NCBI GenBank assembly: GCA_902532225.1
Contig: CACAHI010000005.1
Span: 1-45,774, forward strand
Reading direction: 5' to 3'
From: an uncultured Pelagibacteraceae bacterium
GTDB taxonomy: Bacteria > Pseudomonadota > Alphaproteobacteria > Pelagibacterales > Pelagibacteraceae
DNA: 45,774 nucleotides
The notes under the pieces are model-generated. The model saw only the letters and a list, made by a program, of their open reading frames with translations, had not been told where the DNA came from and made no database searches. The position numbers and the translations under genes were made by a program. Numbering within the stretch: position 1 is the stretch's first letter; every line of letters starts with the position of its first letter. Below are positions 26,869 through 35,188 of the stretch, piece by piece.

Positions 26869-27635
26869 ATTAATCCTTTTTTTGGTGAAGATGCTTGACC
26901 ATACAAATAAGGAGATATTCTTCCTGATAAATATGATTTTCTTCCAGATAAAACGGCATACTTCATTGCAATAGCCATATCTATTGGCTTTTTTGCTTTT
27001 GCAATTGCTGTATTTATTAATACTGCATCACATCCTAATTCCATTGCTATAGTTGCATCTGACGCTTGGCCAATTCCTGCATCAATAACTAATGGAAGCT
27101 TTGTTTGAGATCGAATTATTTTTATATTAATTTTATTTTGAATGCCAAGGCCTGAACCAATGGGAGCAGCGAGTGGCATTATTGCACATGCACCAGCATT
27201 CTCTAATCTTTTTGCCATTAAAGGATCGTCGCTACAATAAACCATTACGTCGAATCCTTCTTTTGATAGTACTTCAGTTGATTTTAATGTTTCAATCATA
27301 TCTGGAAATAAATTTTTTTTATCACCTAAAACTTCAAGTTTTACTAGTTTCCACCCACCTATTTCTCTTGCAAGTCTTAAAGTTCTTAATGCTTCTTCTG
27401 AATTGAAACACCCAGCTGTATTAGGCAAATAAGTAATTTTTTTCGGATTAATATAGTCCATTAGCAGTGGTTTTTTTTTATCAAAAATATTTACTCTTCT
27501 TACCGCAACTGTAACTATATCCGCGCCTGAAGCTTTTACTGCCTTAGCGCATTCTCTCATATTTTTATATTTTCCCGTACCAACTATCAATCTTGACTTA
27601 AATTTTTTGTTCACAATTTTAAATATATCTTTCAT
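26865..27635 (-). CDS. thiG: Thiazole synthase ThiG
   Basis: This 256-aa TIM-barrel enzyme forms the thiazole ring of thiamine from deoxyxylulose phosphate, dehydroglycine and ThiS thiocarboxylate. It opens with [15 protein letters not shown]. The Schiff-base lysine is in [12 protein letters not shown] near residue 97, with [21 protein letters not shown] before it and the phosphate-binding [11 protein letters not shown] and [10 protein letters not shown] segments after. It shares one base with the thiS stop, so the carrier and the synthase are co-translated. SAR11 is known to make the thiazole but to need the pyrimidine moiety; no thiC is seen here. Confidence 0.95.
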   Translation of the reverse strand: MKDIFKIVNKKFKSRLIVGTGKYKNMRECAKAVKASGADIVTVAVRRVNIFDKKKPLLMDYINPKKITYLPNTAGCFNSEEALRTLRLAREIGGWKLVKLEVLGDKKNLFPDMIETLKSTEVLSKEGFDVMVYCSDDPLMAKRLENAGACAIMPLAAPIGSGLGIQNKINIKIIRSQTKLPLVIDAGIGQASDATIAMELGCDAVLINTAIAKAKKPIDMAIAMKYAVLSGRKSYLSGRISPYLYGQASSPKKGLI

Positions 27636-27853
27636 TATCCACCGCCTATAAAATGAACTATTTCTATTTCATCTTTTTCATTTATTTTTAACTTATTTAA
27701 AGTATTTTTATTTAAAATTTTTCTATTTAACTCTATTGCAACTTTATTTAAAGGTATTTTGAATTTTTTTAACACTGAAATAAGACTAGAGTCTTTAAAT
27801 ACTTGAATTTTTTTACCATTAAGTTTTATTTTTATTTTTTTTCTAACATTCAT
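27635..27853 (-). CDS. thiS: Sulfur carrier protein ThiS
   Basis: This 72-aa ubiquitin-like sulfur carrier carries the thiocarboxylate on its C-terminal glycine for ThiG. The protein reads [18 protein letters not shown] and ends EIVHFIGGG, with three glycines where most have two. I chose the ATG at 27853. A longer reading from 27958 would add 35 residues with a hydrophobic stretch, run entirely antisense to the aroQ start and exceed the family length. The start is 16 bp from the divergent aroQ ATG. It is followed by thiG with one shared base (TAATG). Confidence 0.88.
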   Translation of the reverse strand: MNVRKKIKIKLNGKKIQVFKDSSLISVLKKFKIPLNKVAIELNRKILNKNTLNKLKINEKDEIEIVHFIGGG

Positions 27854-27869
27854 AGAATATAAGTGGTTT

Positions 27870-28319
27870 ATGAAAAAAAAAATTATTATTATTAATGGTC
27901 CTAATCTTAATCTATTAGGCGAAAGAGAACAATCACAATATGGTTCAATTACTTTCATTCAACTTAAGGAAAAGTGTCTTGAAAAAACCAAGGAATTAAA
28001 CCTTGATCTAAACTTTACCCAATCCAATATTGAAGGTGAAATAGTTACAATAATTCAAAATGCTAGAAATGAGTATGATGGCATGATTATAAATGCCGCA
28101 GGTTTTACTCATACCTCCGTTTCTATAAGAGATGCACTGGATATTTATAAAAAACCCATCATAGAACTTCACATATCAAATATTTATAAAAGAGAAGAGT
28201 TTAGACACAAATCTATGATAAGTAATGTAGTAACCGGCATAATTTGTGGATTAGGTGCGAATGGTTATATTTTAGCCATAAATGCAATGCATGAATTATT
28301 AAAAAATGGAAATAGATAA
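27870..28319 (+). CDS. aroQ: Type II 3-dehydroquinate dehydratase
   Basis: This 149-aa enzyme performs the third step of the shikimate pathway as a dodecamer. The substrate-binding NGPNLNLLGEREQSQYG with the catalytic Tyr is at residues 8-24. The NAAGFTHTSVSIRDAL segment is at about 74-89, and the catalytic His is in ELHISNIYKREEFRHKS near 104. It overlaps accB by 14 bp and is first of an aroQ-accB-accC set that is common in alphaproteobacteria. Start supported by length and the short divergent gap to thiS. Confidence 0.96.
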   Translation: MKKKIIIINGPNLNLLGEREQSQYGSITFIQLKEKCLEKTKELNLDLNFTQSNIEGEIVTIIQNARNEYDGMIINAAGFTHTSVSIRDALDIYKKPIIELHISNIYKREEFRHKSMISNVVTGIICGLGANGYILAINAMHELLKNGNR

Positions 28320-28665
28320 AAAAATAGTAAAAAAATTAATTGATCTTTTAGAAGATCTAAAAAAATCTGTAAAAGACGGTGGAGAAGTATTTGCTTCTAA
28401 GGACCAATCCATAGAAGAAGAAATTGATGACTCTAAAACAATAAAAAGTCCTATAATAGGTACGGCTTATCTTGCTCCCGAACCAGGAGCAAAACCCTTT
28501 ATTGAATTAGGAAAAAAAATAAAAAAAGGAGATACAATAATGATTGTAGAAGCAATGAAAACAATGAATCATGTTCCTGCAACTTTAGATGGGGTTATTA
28601 AAAAAGTTTCTGTAGAAGATGGTCAACCAGTAGAATTTGGTCAGGTTTTAGTTGTCTTGGAATAA
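28306..28665 (+). CDS. accB: Biotin carboxyl carrier protein of acetyl-CoA carboxylase
   Basis: This 119-aa carrier holds the biotin that accepts CO2 from AccC and passes it to the carboxyltransferase. The biotinylated lysine is K85 in VEAMKTMNHV, within a standard barrel from about residue 45. The N-terminal helix (residues 4-24) is kept, but the Ala/Pro linker is reduced to about 20 residues, making the protein shorter than the 156-aa E. coli form. It overlaps aroQ by 14 bp and accC by 1 bp. Confidence 0.95.
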   Translation: MEIDKKIVKKLIDLLEDLKKSVKDGGEVFASKDQSIEEEIDDSKTIKSPIIGTAYLAPEPGAKPFIELGKKIKKGDTIMIVEAMKTMNHVPATLDGVIKKVSVEDGQPVEFGQVLVVLE

Positions 28666-30002
28666 TGTTTAAAAAAATATTAATTGCTAATCGTGGAGAA
28701 ATTGCAGTTCGAATAATTAGGGCTTGTAAGGAATGGGGAATATCTACTGTCGCTGTTCATTCAGATGTAGATAAAGAAAGCATGCATGTAAGATTAGCAG
28801 ATGAAAGTGTCTGTATTGGTTCACATCAACCTGTAAATAGTTATTTAAATATCCCAGCATTAATGTCTGCAATAGAACTAACTAATGCTGAAGCTGTTCA
28901 CCCAGGTTATGGTTTTTTGTCTGAAAATTCTGGCTTTGCTAAAATTTTGGAAGAAAATAACATCAAATTTATTGGTCCATCATCAAAACTGATTAAGATG
29001 ATGGGAGACAAAATTCAGGCAAAAAAAATTGCTAAGGAACATGGTTTACCTGTTATTGAAGGTTCTGATGAAGGTGTTGCAAATATCGAAAAAGCAAAAG
29101 AAATTTGTAAAAAAATTGGATTTCCTGTTTTAATAAAAGCTGCTGGAGGTGGTGGTGGAAAAGGTATGAAAATAGCTTTTGATGAAAAAAATTTTGAAGA
29201 ATTATTCTTAACAGCAAAATCTGAAGCAAAGAAATTTTTTGGAAATGATGAGGTATACATTGAAAAATTTTTTCAAAATCCTCGACATATAGAAGTTCAA
29301 GTTTTATCTGGTAAAAATGGTACTGTCCATTTGCATGAGAGAGATTGTTCGGTACAAAGAAGACATCAAAAATTAATTGAAGAAACACCGAGTCCAATTT
29401 TAAATGATGAAATTAGAAAAGATTTATTTGAGAGAACAGTAAAAATGGTTAATCAAATAGGATATGAAGGAGCTGGTACAGTTGAGTTTATATACGAAGA
29501 TGGAAAATTTTATTTTTTAGAAATGAATACAAGGGTTCAGGTTGAGCACCCAGTTACAGAAATGGTAACTGGTATTGATATTATAAAAGAACAAATATGG
29601 ATTGCATTCACAGGTAATACCGCACTTAAACAATCAGATATTATTCCTAGAGGTCATGCAATTGAATGTAGAATTAATGCAGAAGATGCAAGTAAAAATT
29701 TTCAACCTTCGCCAGGTACTATAACTATGTGTCATCAACCATCAGGTTTTCGAACTCGTGTAGATGGTTGCATATATCAAGGTTATAAAATAACACCATA
29801 TTATGATAGCATGGTTTGTAAACTTATTTGTCATGGACGAAATAGAACTGAAGCTATACAAAGAATGCTGAGATCATTAGATGAATTTGTACTTGAAGGC
29901 ATCACTACTACTATTGATTTACATAAGACGTTATTAAATCACAAAAAATTTTTAAACTCTGATTTTAATGTATCTTGGTTAGATAAAGAAAAAATAATTT
30001 GA
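28665..30002 (+). CDS. accC: Biotin carboxylase subunit of acetyl-CoA carboxylase
   Basis: This 445-aa ATP-grasp enzyme carboxylates the biotin on AccB with bicarbonate and ATP, the first step of fatty acid synthesis. Visible are MFKKILIANRGEIAVRIIRA, the biotin carboxylase HPGYGFLSEN, the Gly-rich AAGGGGGKGMK loop near residue 160, HERDCSVQRRHQKLIEE and FLEMNTRVQVEHPVTE near 285. Full length. It is last in the aroQ-accB-accC set. The gene after it, DUF2155, is on the other strand with a 4-bp gap. Confidence 0.97.
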   Translation: MFKKILIANRGEIAVRIIRACKEWGISTVAVHSDVDKESMHVRLADESVCIGSHQPVNSYLNIPALMSAIELTNAEAVHPGYGFLSENSGFAKILEENNIKFIGPSSKLIKMMGDKIQAKKIAKEHGLPVIEGSDEGVANIEKAKEICKKIGFPVLIKAAGGGGGKGMKIAFDEKNFEELFLTAKSEAKKFFGNDEVYIEKFFQNPRHIEVQVLSGKNGTVHLHERDCSVQRRHQKLIEETPSPILNDEIRKDLFERTVKMVNQIGYEGAGTVEFIYEDGKFYFLEMNTRVQVEHPVTEMVTGIDIIKEQIWIAFTGNTALKQSDIIPRGHAIECRINAEDASKNFQPSPGTITMCHQPSGFRTRVDGCIYQGYKITPYYDSMVCKLICHGRNRTEAIQRMLRSLDEFVLEGITTTIDLHKTLLNHKKFLNSDFNVSWLDKEKII

Positions 30003-30006
30003 TTAT

Positions 30007-30402
30007 TTAGCAACTAATTAGCCAAATATCATATACCGGATGATCAAATGGTTTTAAAGAAGGACTTGAAGCAAAAGTCCATCCATTAAAGACAAATACT
30101 TTATCATTATTTTTTGAGTCTGTGTCTATGACCTGTAAATATGCGGTCACCTCAGGATTGTCATCAAATTTAGAATTTTCACATTTTAATACTTTAATTT
30201 TCAAATTTTTAAATTTTACTTCATTGTTAATTTCAATTTTTAATTGTGATGATTTTGAGCTAACTTTATCAAGTATTTTCAATTCAACTGATTTAGCATC
30301 ATTATTTTTAGAAAAGGATATAAATATAATTAATATTATCAAAAAAAAATTAAAGATATTATGTTTTCCAACTTTTATATTTCTTTTTTCTAGAATTTTC
30401 AT
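30007..30402 (-). CDS. DUF2155 domain-containing exported protein
   Basis: This 131-aa protein belongs to an alphaproteobacterial family of unknown function. It has an N-terminal signal-like helix (about residues 17-33, FNFFLIILIIFISF) and then the DUF2155 domain, with KVLKCENSKFDDNPEVTAYLQV and the strongly conserved VFNGWTFASSPSLKPFDHPVYDIWLISC end containing the two family cysteines. It is likely periplasmic or membrane-anchored. The start lies 44 bp inside the NDUFA12-like gene, and no later start codon is available before the signal helix, so the overlap appears real. Confidence 0.85.
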   Translation of the reverse strand: MKILEKRNIKVGKHNIFNFFLIILIIFISFSKNNDAKSVELKILDKVSSKSSQLKIEINNEVKFKNLKIKVLKCENSKFDDNPEVTAYLQVIDTDSKNNDKVFVFNGWTFASSPSLKPFDHPVYDIWLISC

Positions 30403-30718
30403 TTTTTTTTGGGTGATATGCGTTTTCCGTTCCTGTTTGGTTTGAAAGAAAAGGTTTTTGCCATTTAAAGATTTTTGTATCTCTCGTTTTTTCTATCTTA
30501 TTTGGCATAAAATGTATCCAAGAATACCATTCGCTGCTAATCTTAGTTGATTCTATTTCACCGTTATAAATTACCCATCTCTTACCCGATTTGCTTTGAT
30601 AATATTTATTTCCTTTATCGTCATTTCCAACATATTTTCCAAAAAAAATAGTGAATAATCTTGTACCAATAGTTTGCCGATTCCACCAAATGAAGATTTG
30701 TTTAAACATTGTCAACAT
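30359..30718 (-). CDS. NDUFA12-like accessory subunit of NADH:ubiquinone oxidoreductase
   Basis: This 119-aa protein of the NDUFA12 (B17.2) family is one of the few mitochondrial complex I accessory subunits also found in alphaproteobacteria. Conserved features are IFIWWNRQTIGTRLFT, FGKYVGNDDKGNKYYQ, KRWVIYNGEIESTKISSEWYSWIH and a Lys/Tyr-rich end. It should sit on the peripheral arm facing the cytosol. Two ATGs (30718 and 30709) are possible; relatives start near MFKQIF, so the second may be true. The nuo operon is not in this window. It is followed by DUF2155, a pairing seen in other alphaproteobacteria. Confidence 0.88.
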   Translation of the reverse strand: MLTMFKQIFIWWNRQTIGTRLFTIFFGKYVGNDDKGNKYYQSKSGKRWVIYNGEIESTKISSEWYSWIHFMPNKIEKTRDTKIFKWQKPFLSNQTGTENAYHPKKNENSRKKKYKSWKT

Positions 30719-30821
30719 ATAATTTTTATTTTATTTCAATTTAAAATTGTAAAAATAAAATTAGACTAAATTATTATTTTGTATATACACTAAAAATTCA
30801 TTTACTCAAAATTTAAAAAAA

Positions 30822-31646
30822 ATGGCAAAATATTTAATTGAAACATTTTACAATTGCAGCATCAAAGTTAGTCATTATTTAGATAAAATTGATGATAATG
30901 AAATTGAAAATTTAGAAAAAAGAGATGATGGAAAATTTGAAATTTTAGATATTAAGTTAGATAAAAGAAATACAAAAAATCTTAATAAAAAAATAAATAT
31001 AGATACTAGTAATAAAACTAGTGAAATAAACAATTCACAAATAAAAAATAACAAAATAAGTAGCGCTGTTGAAAATAAAGTTTCAAGTGAAAAAAATAAT
31101 ATAGAAAATACAAATAAAAGATTTAGCATGCCTGATAGAAGAAAAGGATACATTCAAAAGGCAAGCATTGGTGATCATAAAGTATATTTACATACTGGAG
31201 AATATGAAGACGGAAAAATTGGTGAAATATTTATTGACACAAGCAAAGAAGGAGAATTGGTCAAAGCACTAATGAACAATTTTGCAATAGCTATATCATT
31301 AGGTCTTCAATACGGAGTTCCACTGGATGAATTTGTTAATGCATATGTGGATACAAAATTTGAACCTTCTGGAAAGGTTTTGGGAAATGATAGAATTTTA
31401 AGCGCAACATCAATTTTAGACTACATATTCAGAGAGCTAGCAATATCATACCTGAACAGAGAAGATTTAGCACATACTCCCTCTATAAGCACAAATGATA
31501 AAAAAGGTAGTGATGATTTTGAAAATCAAAATCAATTTTTAAAATTAGTTAAAGATATTACTAGCAAAGGTTTTGTTAGGAATAATTACAAAGAAAAATT
31601 AATTGATCTCTCAGATATAAGAATAAATCTCAAAGGAAAAAAATAA
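30822..31646 (+). CDS. Orphan protein with the C-terminal TSCPD domain of B12-dependent ribonucleotide reductase (NrdJ)
   Basis: This 274-aa protein has residues 105-220 that strongly resemble the C-terminal region of class II ribonucleotide reductase Nrd[52 protein letters not shown], then [20 protein letters not shown]. An N-terminal domain ([20 protein letters not shown]) and a long Ser/Asn/Lys linker at about 50-100 precede it. There is no catalytic barrel and no C-terminal redox CxxC; the only Cys is C12. It cannot be a reductase alone. It might be a remnant, a regulatory or nucleotide-binding domain, or a partner of an NrdJ encoded elsewhere. Neighbours give no clue. Confidence 0.8.
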   Translation: MAKYLIETFYNCSIKVSHYLDKIDDNEIENLEKRDDGKFEILDIKLDKRNTKNLNKKINIDTSNKTSEINNSQIKNNKISSAVENKVSSEKNNIENTNKRFSMPDRRKGYIQKASIGDHKVYLHTGEYEDGKIGEIFIDTSKEGELVKALMNNFAIAISLGLQYGVPLDEFVNAYVDTKFEPSGKVLGNDRILSATSILDYIFRELAISYLNREDLAHTPSISTNDKKGSDDFENQNQFLKLVKDITSKGFVRNNYKEKLIDLSDIRINLKGKK

Positions 31647-31648
31647 TT

Positions 31649-33433
31649 TTAATTTTTCTTTTTTATTAACAAGCCCAACTCTTTAAGTTGTTTTTCGGAA
31701 ACACTAGATGGAGCTTTCATCATCAAATCTTGCGCATTTTGATTCATTGGAAACATTGTAATTTCTCTTATATTTTCTTCGTTTGCCAATAACATTACAA
31801 TTCTATCAATACCTGGGGCTATTCCTCCATGAGGTGGTGCGCCATAACTTAAAGCATTAATCATGCCACTAAATTTTTCATCTACAGCATTTTTATCATA
31901 GCCAGCTAAATTAAAAAGTTTATACATTAAATCTGGCACATGATTTCTTATAGCACCAGATGAAAGTTCAATACCATTACAAACAATATCATATTGATAA
32001 GCTTTAATATTAAGTGGATTTTTGAAATCTAATTTTTCTATTGGCCCTTGCGGCATAGAAAAAGGATTATGGCTAAATTGAATTTTTTTAGTCTCTTCAT
32101 TAATCTCATACATTGGATAATCAATAATCCAACAAAAAGAAAATTGATTATGGTTAATTAATTTTAACTCTTCTGCAATTTTATTTCTTGCTAAAGATAA
32201 AATATTTTCTACTTCCTTTTTTTTTCCACAAGAGAAAAAAATTGTATCTTTTACTTTAGCACCAGTTATTTTAATTATTTCTTTCAAAGAATCGCTGCTA
32301 AAAAATTTTCCGATTGGACCTTTGGCAGACAAATCACTTTTTTGTTCAAGCGTAAAATAAGCTAAGCCTGATGCTCCTTGGTCTTTGGACCATTTATCAA
32401 TATTGTCAAAAAAGCTTCTTGGTTTTTCAGATGTTTGTGGTGCTATAATTGCTCTAACTACATTTCCTTTATTAACCAAATTTTTGAAAATGTCGAATTT
32501 AACATCTTCTCTTTTAAAAACTTCAGAAACTTCATAAATTAGCAATGGATTTCTAAGATCAGGTTTATCTGTTCCATATTTCAACATTGCATCCACAAAT
32601 GTTATTTTTGGAAATTTTTCATTTAGAATTTTAAATTTAGAAAATTTTTTAAAAAGTTTGCTAAAAAGTTTCTCTATTACTTCAAACACATCTTCTTGTT
32701 CTACAAAAGACATTTCTAAATCAAGTTGATAAAATTCACCTGGGCTTCTATCAGATCTAGCATCCTCATCTCTAAAGCAGGGGGCTATCTGAAAATATCT
32801 ATCAAACCCTGAAACCATAATTAATTGTTTAAATTGCTGAGGAGCTTGTGGTAATGCATAAAATTTTCCTGGATTCAATCTGCTTGGAACTAAAAAATCT
32901 CTAGCACCTTCTGGGCTGGATGATGTTAGGATTGGTGTTTGAAATTCATTAAACCCCATTTTTTCCATTTCATTTCTTATAAATGAAATAACCTTAGATC
33001 TAAGATTAATATTTTCGTGTACCTTTTTTCTTCTTAGATCTAAAAATCTATACTTTAATCTAATTTCCTCTGAATATTCTTGATCAGTAAAAACTGGTAT
33101 TGGAAGTTCCTTACATGTGCCAAGAACATCAAACGAAAAAATTGTTACCTCTATCTCGCCTGTTTCTATATCTTTATTGACTGTCTCAGAGTTTCTTTTT
33201 ACAACTTTTCCTGAAATTCTTATTACTGTTTCTAATTGAGTTTTTTCTAACTCATTAAATTGTTTATTTTTTTTATCAATAACGCATTGGGTTAATCCAT
33301 AATTATCTCTTAAATCTATAAAAATTAGATTACCATGATCTCTTTTTTTATTTATCCAACCCGATAATAATACTTCTTCATCATTATTTTTTAAATTTAG
33401 TTCACCACAGTTATGTGTACGATATTTGTTCAA
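31649..33433 (-). CDS. aspS: Aspartyl-tRNA synthetase
   Basis: This 594-aa class IIb synthetase has an N-terminal OB anticodon-binding domain (LSGWINKKRDHGNLIFIDLRD), motif 2 in FRDEDARSDRSPGEFYQLD near residue 218, the bacterial GAD insert (about 290-410) and motif 3 GGIAPGIDRIVMLLA near the C-terminus. The bacterial-type insert is consistent with either a discriminating enzyme or one that also charges tRNA(Asn); sequence alone does not decide. It follows hdaA by one base on the same strand and ends 2 bp from the convergent NrdJ-like gene. Confidence 0.97.
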   Translation of the reverse strand: MNKYRTHNCGELNLKNNDEEVLLSGWINKKRDHGNLIFIDLRDNYGLTQCVIDKKNKQFNELEKTQLETVIRISGKVVKRNSETVNKDIETGEIEVTIFSFDVLGTCKELPIPVFTDQEYSEEIRLKYRFLDLRRKKVHENINLRSKVISFIRNEMEKMGFNEFQTPILTSSSPEGARDFLVPSRLNPGKFYALPQAPQQFKQLIMVSGFDRYFQIAPCFRDEDARSDRSPGEFYQLDLEMSFVEQEDVFEVIEKLFSKLFKKFSKFKILNEKFPKITFVDAMLKYGTDKPDLRNPLLIYEVSEVFKREDVKFDIFKNLVNKGNVVRAIIAPQTSEKPRSFFDNIDKWSKDQGASGLAYFTLEQKSDLSAKGPIGKFFSSDSLKEIIKITGAKVKDTIFFSCGKKKEVENILSLARNKIAEELKLINHNQFSFCWIIDYPMYEINEETKKIQFSHNPFSMPQGPIEKLDFKNPLNIKAYQYDIVCNGIELSSGAIRNHVPDLMYKLFNLAGYDKNAVDEKFSGMINALSYGAPPHGGIAPGIDRIVMLLANEENIREITMFPMNQNAQDLMMKAPSSVSEKQLKELGLLIKKKN

Positions 33434-33434
33434 T

Positions 33435-34112
33435 TTAAATCTTCAATGCCTCTTTAATAGTTTTGATAGTCACTGGTTTTTGCTTTTGTAAACTAACTTG
33501 ATCTACTTTATATATAAATTCACAAATTTTACTATATGATCTATCAATATTTTTTATAACATAATTTATAATTTTTTTATCAGTAAATATTTGACGATCT
33601 GAAAAATTCTTTAAAATTATAGCAAACATTAAACTATCATCTGGTAGCTCAATTTTTGCATTAAGACAATTTTTTAATCTTGAATTTAAATCATTAAGTT
33701 TAAATGAATATTTGTTTAATGCTTTTCTCGAATTTATTATCAAATACTTGTTATCTTGTTCAACTATATTAATTAAACTATAGATTAATTTTTCATTAAC
33801 TGAATTTTGGTCAAAATTTTCTAAAACAAAATTTTGATGTATTTTAAATTCTTTAATTTTATCATCTGACAAATTTTTTGCATCAATCTTAAAAGCCTTA
33901 AATTTTTTTATAAATATTTTTGTTAAATGTGTTTTGCCACAAAATTTATCTCCATTTAAATTAATAATATTTTTCTCCCACCTTGGCCAATTAAGAATTA
34001 GATTATAGGCAAAATAATTACTTTTGCTTACAAAAAAATCGTCATGAGCATAGTTAGGTTCTAAATCAAAATTTAAAAGCTGTTGATTTAAATTTTTTAT
34101 TTCACTCTCCAT
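33435..34112 (-). CDS. hdaA: DnaA-related regulator HdaA/Hda-like
   Basis: This 225-aa AAA+ protein resembles the DnaA ATPase domain without its DNA-binding part. The N-terminus has a possible clamp-binding segment (QLLNFDLEPNY), then DDFFVSKSNYFAYNLI, as in DnaA and Hda. Walker A is degenerate as NGDKFCGKTHL near residue 52. The sensor region SRLKNCLNAKIELPDD near 140 is kept. In alphaproteobacteria HdaA stimulates ATP hydrolysis by DnaA to prevent re-initiation. It lies between DUF2066 and aspS; the purM-DUF2066-hdaA neighbourhood is typical of the class. It overlaps the DUF2066 gene by 16 bp. Confidence 0.83.
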   Translation of the reverse strand: MESEIKNLNQQLLNFDLEPNYAHDDFFVSKSNYFAYNLILNWPRWEKNIINLNGDKFCGKTHLTKIFIKKFKAFKIDAKNLSDDKIKEFKIHQNFVLENFDQNSVNEKLIYSLINIVEQDNKYLIINSRKALNKYSFKLNDLNSRLKNCLNAKIELPDDSLMFAIILKNFSDRQIFTDKKIINYVIKNIDRSYSKICEFIYKVDQVSLQKQKPVTIKTIKEALKI

Positions 34113-35170
34113 ATGTTCTCATCTTTTTCAAAATTCATATTTTTTTCTCTTGCAGAAGTTATAAATTGATTTGGTGAACCATTAAAAATAATTTTAAATA
34201 TAATTGTCTCATTATCGAAAGATTGAATATATACATCTGAAATTAAATCAATATCTTGAAGTTTTTTTTCAATATCAAAAACTTTATTCATATCATTAGA
34301 ATTTACACTTAAAGTTATTGGAAGCTTTATTGCAGTATTAATTTGATTTAATATTTTCCAATGATCTTCATAATCATTTTTTAAATTTAAAATTAATTTT
34401 GATAAATTGTCTTTATCTCTAAAATCTATTTTTTTTATTTTTTTATTTAAAATTTTCATATTATCGTTAATTTTAATTTTCGAAAGAATCCTTGTTTCTA
34501 TTTGATCAATATAAACTATTGAAATAATAAAATTTTTTAGTTCATATTGTTTAGCAAAATTTTCAAAATTAAAGCTTTCGAGATTATCTAATTCTTTCTT
34601 AAGCACTTTAATATAGTCAATATCCTCCTGTGGCATAATATATTGTATTAGATGGTAAGATTTTTTTGAACTATCCCATTTTGAATAAAGTGAATTTTTT
34701 CCAAATAAAAGAAGATCGCTTTTTTCTGAGTCGACTATTATTGGTAAAAAAAATATATCTACTTTTTTTGGAATTGAAGGAAAAATATTTTTTCTTTCTA
34801 AATACATAAGTGTATTTTTTTTGTTAAATGTAACGTCTACCTTTGCTGTATATTTATTTTCAATAAATTTTTCATCATAAATATTAAAACTGTCAATTAA
34901 ACTTTTGATTGTGTTTATTTTGGTATCCGATATTTTATTTTGATTACTAGTGCTTACAATTTTTAGCATTATTTCCTTAAAAGCTTTTTTAAAAGCTAAA
35001 TTGTAAACTTTATCTCTAGTAAATTTTTTGTCGTATTGTTTTTCAATTAAAAGATTATTTACAACAAATGATATTGCATTAGCAGATTTGATTGATAAAA
35101 GGTTTATAAGTAAAAATACAAAAATTAAAAAAATTTTTTTTTTTATATTTTTTAAATTGAATAACAGCAT
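34097..35170 (-). CDS. DUF2066 domain-containing exported protein
   Basis: This 357-aa protein has a clear N-terminal signal peptide: KKKIFLIFVFLLINLLSI, with an Ala-Asn-Ala-type cleavage near residue 32. The mature part starts like the DUF2066 family, with RDKVYNLAFKKAFKEIMLKIV, NKYTAKVDVTFNKKNTLMYLE and a C-terminal FIFNGSPNQFITSAREKN-like segment. It is likely periplasmic or membrane-associated, and function is unknown. Start is 18 bp from the divergent purM start. It keeps the usual alphaproteobacterial position between purM and hdaA. Confidence 0.78.
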   Translation of the reverse strand: MLLFNLKNIKKKIFLIFVFLLINLLSIKSANAISFVVNNLLIEKQYDKKFTRDKVYNLAFKKAFKEIMLKIVSTSNQNKISDTKINTIKSLIDSFNIYDEKFIENKYTAKVDVTFNKKNTLMYLERKNIFPSIPKKVDIFFLPIIVDSEKSDLLLFGKNSLYSKWDSSKKSYHLIQYIMPQEDIDYIKVLKKELDNLESFNFENFAKQYELKNFIISIVYIDQIETRILSKIKINDNMKILNKKIKKIDFRDKDNLSKLILNLKNDYEDHWKILNQINTAIKLPITLSVNSNDMNKVFDIEKKLQDIDLISDVYIQSFDNETIIFKIIFNGSPNQFITSAREKNMNFEKDENIWRVK

Positions 35171-35188
35171 AATTGGTATCTTATATAC

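Noticed and set aside
27854..27958. 35-residue N-terminal extension of ThiS
   Set aside because: It is antisense to the aroQ start, has a hydrophobic run unlike ThiS and exceeds the family length.
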